This document shows, one piece after another, positions 60,834 to 64,000 of a DNA stretch of 64,000 nt (position 1 is its first letter; every line of letters begins with the position of its first letter). The translations under genes and the position numbers were made by a program. This stretch comes from Albimonas sp963977235 (GTDB taxonomy: Bacteria; Pseudomonadota; Alphaproteobacteria; Rhodobacterales; Rhodobacteraceae). The DNA lies in contig NZ_CAXBOD010000016.1 of assembly GCF_963977235.1 (NCBI RefSeq), positions 1 to 64,000 on the forward strand, in the 5' to 3' direction. The notes beneath the pieces were generated by a model. That model saw nothing but the letters and a program-made list of their open reading frames with translations. It had not been told where the DNA came from and made no database searches.

Positions 60834-61978
60834 TATTGCGCCGCCTGACCGGCGGCGGCCTCTTCGGCCTCCGCCGCGGCCCGCTCGGCTTCCAGCGCCT
60901 CGGCCTTCTGTTCCACCAGGTCCACGATGTGGTCGATCATCTCGCCATTGCCGATCTTGTGGTCCGCCGCGCCGGACAGATACACCATGCCGGAGCCCGC
61001 GCCGCCGCCGGTGAAGCCGATGTCGGTCTCGCGCGCCTCGCCCGGGCCGTTCACCACGCAGCCGATGATCGACAGCGTCAGGGGCGTCTTCACATGCTCG
61101 AGCCGCTCTTCCAGCATCGCCACCGTCCTGATCACGTCGAACCCCTGCCGCGCGCAGGAGGGGCAGGAGATGATCGTCACCCCCTTGTGGCGCAGGTTCA
61201 GCGATTTCAGGATCTCGTAGCCGACCTTCACCTCCTCGACCGGATCGGCCGAGAGGCTGATGCGGATCGTGTCCCCGATCCCCGCCCACAGCAGGTTGCC
61301 CAGCCCGATGGCGGACTTGATCGAGCCCGAGACGCGCCCGCCGGCCTCGGTCACGCCGAGATGCAGCGGCGCGTCGGTGGCCTCGGCCATCGCCATGTAG
61401 GCGGCCGAGGTCAGGAACACGTCCGAGGCCTTCAGCGAGATCTTGTATTCCTGAAAGTCGTTGTCCTCGAGCAGGCGGATGTGGCGCAGGCCGGATTCCA
61501 CCATCGCCTCGGGGCAGGGCTCGGCATAGCGCTCGAGCAGGTCGCGCTCGAGCGAGCCCGCGTTGACCCCGATGCGGATCGAGCAGCCGTGGTCCTTGGC
61601 GGCCTTGACCACCTCGCGCACCTTGGCGTCCGAGCCGATGTTGCCCGGGTTGATGCGCAGGCAGGCGGCGCCGGCCTCGGCGGCCTCGATGGCGCGCTTG
61701 TAGTGGAAATGGATGTCCGCGACGATCGGCACGGGGCTCGCCGCCACGATGGTCTTGAGCGCCTTCGTCGAGGCCTCGTCGGGGCAGGAGACGCGCACGA
61801 TGTCCGCGCCCGCCTCGGCGCAGGCGCGCACCTGGGCGATGGTGCCCCGGATGTCGTGGGTCAGGGTGTTGGTCATGGTCTGGACCGAGATCGGGGCGTC
61901 GCCCCCCACCTCGACCTTGCCCACGCGGATCTTGCGGCTGGGGCGGCGGGCGATGTCGCGCCAGGGTCGGATGCTCAT
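60833..61978 (-). CDS. ispG: 4-hydroxy-3-methylbut-2-enyl diphosphate synthase (IspG/GcpE)
   Basis: Iron-sulfur enzyme of the non-mevalonate (MEP) isoprenoid pathway that converts MEcPP to HMBPP. The 381-residue product starts MSIRPWRDIARRPSRKIRVG; the TIM barrel is followed by a ferredoxin-like domain with CPSCARQGFD and a third Cys in IGCVVNGPGEA, the cluster ligands. A Glu/Ala-rich coiled tail of about 20 residues ends it. First gene of the ispG-DUF1499 unit. Confidence 0.97.
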   Translation of the reverse strand: MSIRPWRDIARRPSRKIRVGKVEVGGDAPISVQTMTNTLTHDIRGTIAQVRACAEAGADIVRVSCPDEASTKALKTIVAASPVPIVADIHFHYKRAIEAAEAGAACLRINPGNIGSDAKVREVVKAAKDHGCSIRIGVNAGSLERDLLERYAEPCPEAMVESGLRHIRLLEDNDFQEYKISLKASDVFLTSAAYMAMAEATDAPLHLGVTEAGGRVSGSIKSAIGLGNLLWAGIGDTIRISLSADPVEEVKVGYEILKSLNLRHKGVTIISCPSCARQGFDVIRTVAMLEERLEHVKTPLTLSIIGCVVNGPGEARETDIGFTGGGAGSGMVYLSGAADHKIGNGEMIDHIVDLVEQKAEALEAERAAAEAEEAAAGQAAQ

Positions 61979-62253
61979 GCAGGTCGTCCTCGTCCGGTCG
62001 CGCGAGGTCTGCGCGACTCCATGGCCGGTCGCCGCGCAACATAGGCGCTCGCCGGTCTTCTGACGACCCCCAGCCGCGCGGCGCGGCGTCATCGCAGGCC
62101 CCCGCGCGCCGCGCGACCCCGCCACGGGCTCGCCGCGCCCGGACGGGGGCGGCCCGGGAGAGGGCGGCCCTGCGCCGCGCCGGGCCCGCGCCGATTGCCC
62201 GGGCCGCCGGCGCAGGGCAGGGTGGAGTCCTCTCCAAGCAAAGGACCCTCCCG

Positions 62254-63204
62254 ATGTCAGACGACGGCGAGACGCTGGATTTCTCCGACCCGATGCAGCG
62301 GCCGCGCTTCGCCGGCCTCGCCACCTTCTTCCGCCTGCCCTGGACCGAGGACTTCGAGGCCTCGCCCCCCGATATCGGCGTGATCGGCGTGCCCTTCGAC
62401 GGCGGCGTCACCAACCGCCCGGGCGCCCGCCATGGCCCGCGCGAGGTCCGCTCCCAGTCCAGCCTGATCCGGCGCATCAACCAGGCCACCGGCGCCAGCC
62501 CCTTCGAGGCCAGGCGCATCGCCGACCTCGGCGACGTGATCATCGCCAGACCCTATGAGCTGACAGGCGCCCATCTCGAGATCCAGCGCTTCTACGAGCG
62601 GGTGGTCGCCGCCGGCATTCGCCCCCTGTCCTGCGGGGGCGACCACTCCGTCGCCCTGCCGATCCTGCGCGCGGTCGCGAAGGACCGCCCCGTCGGCCTG
62701 ATCCAGATCGACGCCCATTGCGACACCGGCGACAACTACATGGGCTCGCGCTTCCACCACGGGGCGCCGTTCAAGGTCGCCGCCGACGAGGGGCTGCTGG
62801 ACCCCAAACGCTCGGTCCAGATCGGCATCCGCGGCTCCCTCTACGACCGCGACATGTGGAAGTTCTCTCACGAGTCCGGAATGAAGGTCGCCTATATCGA
62901 GGAGGTCGAGGACAAGGGCTGGAAGCAGGTGATGACCGAGGCGCTGGCGTTCGCCGGCCCCGGCCCGGTCTATGTCTCGGTCGACATCGACAGCCTCGAC
63001 CCCGCCTTCGCGCCCGGCACCGGCACGCCCGAATCCGGCGGCCTGACGATGCGAGAGCTGCAGGGCATGATCCGCATGCTGAAAGGTCAGGAGATCGTGG
63101 GCGCCGACCTCGTCGAGGTCTCGCCCCCCTTCGACGTCGGCGGGCTGACCGCGATCAACGGCGCCAACGCGATGTTCGAACTGCTCTGCGTGATGGCCGA
63201 GTGA
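62254..63204 (+). CDS. speB: Agmatinase-family ureohydrolase
   Basis: A 316-residue manganese hydrolase that cleaves guanidino compounds to urea. Metal motifs GGDHS, DAHCDT and VDIDSLDPAFAPGTGTPE are all present. The family includes agmatinase (putrescine synthesis), guanidinobutyrase and guanidinopropionase; FHHGAPFK after the DAHCDT loop suggests that the substrate may not be agmatine. AAAGGACCCTCCCG precedes the ATG. The gene symbol is therefore tentative. Confidence 0.88.
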   Translation: MSDDGETLDFSDPMQRPRFAGLATFFRLPWTEDFEASPPDIGVIGVPFDGGVTNRPGARHGPREVRSQSSLIRRINQATGASPFEARRIADLGDVIIARPYELTGAHLEIQRFYERVVAAGIRPLSCGGDHSVALPILRAVAKDRPVGLIQIDAHCDTGDNYMGSRFHHGAPFKVAADEGLLDPKRSVQIGIRGSLYDRDMWKFSHESGMKVAYIEEVEDKGWKQVMTEALAFAGPGPVYVSVDIDSLDPAFAPGTGTPESGGLTMRELQGMIRMLKGQEIVGADLVEVSPPFDVGGLTAINGANAMFELLCVMAE

Positions 63205-63286
63205 GCCCTCCCGGGCGTGGCGCGAAGGCCGCGCCCGGGGACCGTTCGACCACGCAAACGTCGCGCCGGGCCGCCGGATCGGCCAT

Positions 63287-64000
63287 ATGGACGAAGTGCG
63301 ACGGGCGAACCGCGGGGGAGCCGGGCCGGTGAAACGCAGGCTGACGACGATCTTCTACGCCGACGCGGTGCGTTTCGGCGCCCAGATGGAGGCGGACGAG
63401 GACGCGACCCTCGCCCGCCTGCGCCGCGCCCGCGCCATCATGCGCGAGCAGTTCGACGCCCACGACGGGCGCGAGGTGAACACCTGGGGCGACGCGGTGA
63501 TCGCGGAGTTCGCCTCGGTGGTCGAGGCGGTCCGCTGCGCCGTGGCCGTGCAGGAATCCCTCGAGACCGCCTTCCTCGACCAGCCCCCTGCGCGTCGGAT
63601 GCGCTTTCGCATCGGCGTCAACCTGGGCGACGTGATGATCGACGGGGCGTCCGGGGGGGCGCCGGGGGCGGGCGACCTCCATGGCGACATCTACGGTGAC
63701 GGGGTCAACGTGGCCGAGCGGCTGCAGGGTCAGGCCGAGCCCGGCGGGGTGATGGTCTCGGGCACGGTGCGCGAGCTCGCCCGCAAGCAGCTCGCGGTCG
63801 AGTTCGACTTCGCCGGCGACCTCGAGGTCAAGAGCCTCGAGGAGCCCGTCCCCGGCTGGCGCGTGCGGATCGAGCGGCGCAACGATCCCGATCCGGCGCC
63901 CGATGCGGACCCCGAGGCGCCCTCGCCCTCCTGGGCGCCGCCCCGCCGCGGCGTGGTGGCCGAGATCAACCGCTGGTCGGCCTGGTCGGCCGCGCAGCCG
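63287..64000 (+). CDS. Class III adenylate/guanylate cyclase, 3' end outside window
   Basis: Open from the ATG at 63287 to the last base (238 codons, no stop). The catalytic domain is at the N terminus: RRLTTIFYADAVRFGAQME with the first metal Asp, WGDAVIAEFASV with the second, then RIGVNLGDVMI and YGDGVNVAERLQ with the Asn/Arg region. GTG at 63329 (VKRRLTTIFYAD) is an alternative start. The part after residue 190 is a Pro/Asp-rich linker followed by INRWSAWSA, leading to an unseen C-terminal region, in this group often membrane helices or TPR repeats. Product is probably cAMP. Confidence 0.88.
   Translation, partial: MDEVRRANRGGAGPVKRRLTTIFYADAVRFGAQMEADEDATLARLRRARAIMREQFDAHDGREVNTWGDAVIAEFASVVEAVRCAVAVQESLETAFLDQPPARRMRFRIGVNLGDVMIDGASGGAPGAGDLHGDIYGDGVNVAERLQGQAEPGGVMVSGTVRELARKQLAVEFDFAGDLEVKSLEEPVPGWRVRIERRNDPDPAPDADPEAPSPSWAPPRRGVVAEINRWSAWSAAQP

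Overview
The window is very GC-rich DNA, roughly 70% or more by eye, packed with genes on both strands. The gene content points to an alphaproteobacterium of the Rhodobacterales type. Supporting signs are prfA-prmC-DUF4167 in a row, an NDUFA12-type complex I subunit near mlaD, a DUF2155 protein and aat, the rpmH-rnpA-yidD block, an ETF-ubiquinone oxidoreductase, and several small periplasmic families that I know mainly from that order. The high GC would fit lineages such as Albimonas, Oceanicella or Rubrimonas, but that is inference. I see no rRNA, tRNA, CRISPR array, insertion sequence, phage or defence island.

Layout. 1-5.4 kb: recR, an MsbA-like ABC exporter, a GH13 branching-enzyme-like protein and an NDUFA12 protein. 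5.8-11.5 kb: phosphoglucomutase/phosphomannomutase, a coupled mlaD-methyltransferase-DUF2155 operon, aat, and a DUF2235 hydrolase. 12.6-18.2 kb: an orphan CO-dehydrogenase-like molybdenum large subunit, an exported protein, a HAD phosphatase, a hotdog thioesterase and a PPOX-fold protein. 18.4-24.4 kb: a VOC protein, ttcA, a lipoprotein, yidD-rnpA-rpmH, then a TVP38 membrane protein coupled to a flavoprotein oxidoreductase. 24.5-30.4 kb: a five-gene alpha-glucoside ABC uptake and hydrolysis operon of the Thu/Agl type. 31-37.5 kb: esterase, Tat-exported metallo-hydrolase, acyl-CoA dehydrogenase, an orphan RTX protein, a C26 peptidase and a YdcH protein. 37.6-46 kb: malate synthase G, aminopeptidase N, a second HSL-type esterase, and UspA with an alanine/glycine:cation symporter. 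46.2-54.2 kb: oligoendopeptidase F, a periplasmic protein, an OmpA-family lipoprotein, a small Fis-type protein, a DUF2319-like membrane hydrolase and ETF-QO. 54.6-64 kb: UDG-moaB-Nudix operon, DUF4167, prmC, prfA, a Cys-rich secreted protein, DUF1499, ispG, an agmatinase-family enzyme and a class III nucleotide cyclase cut by the window end.

The genes are mostly housekeeping and central metabolism: sugar uptake, glyoxylate use, fatty-acid oxidation, translation termination and peptide turnover. Many operons are joined by ATGA, GTGA or TTGA stop/start overlaps, and two convergent gene pairs overlap at their 3' ends.

The least ordinary signals are non-coding. (1) A likely small RNA on the minus strand at about 30715-30865, between the sugar operon and an esterase, has a promoter, two stem-loops presenting CU-rich anti-Shine-Dalgarno loops, and a U-rich terminator. 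This is the architecture of the CCUCCUCCC 'cuckoo' RNAs of Alphaproteobacteria. (2) A palindromic repeat family has copies at 75-168 and 46096-46162 that share a 25-nt identical arm in opposite orientation. (3) A hairpin of about 160 bp with a UUCG-type tip lies at 7374-7534. (4) An array of roughly 27-bp hairpin units probably lies in the 5' leader of the ETF-QO mRNA. (5) A 27-bp minisatellite follows the RTX gene.
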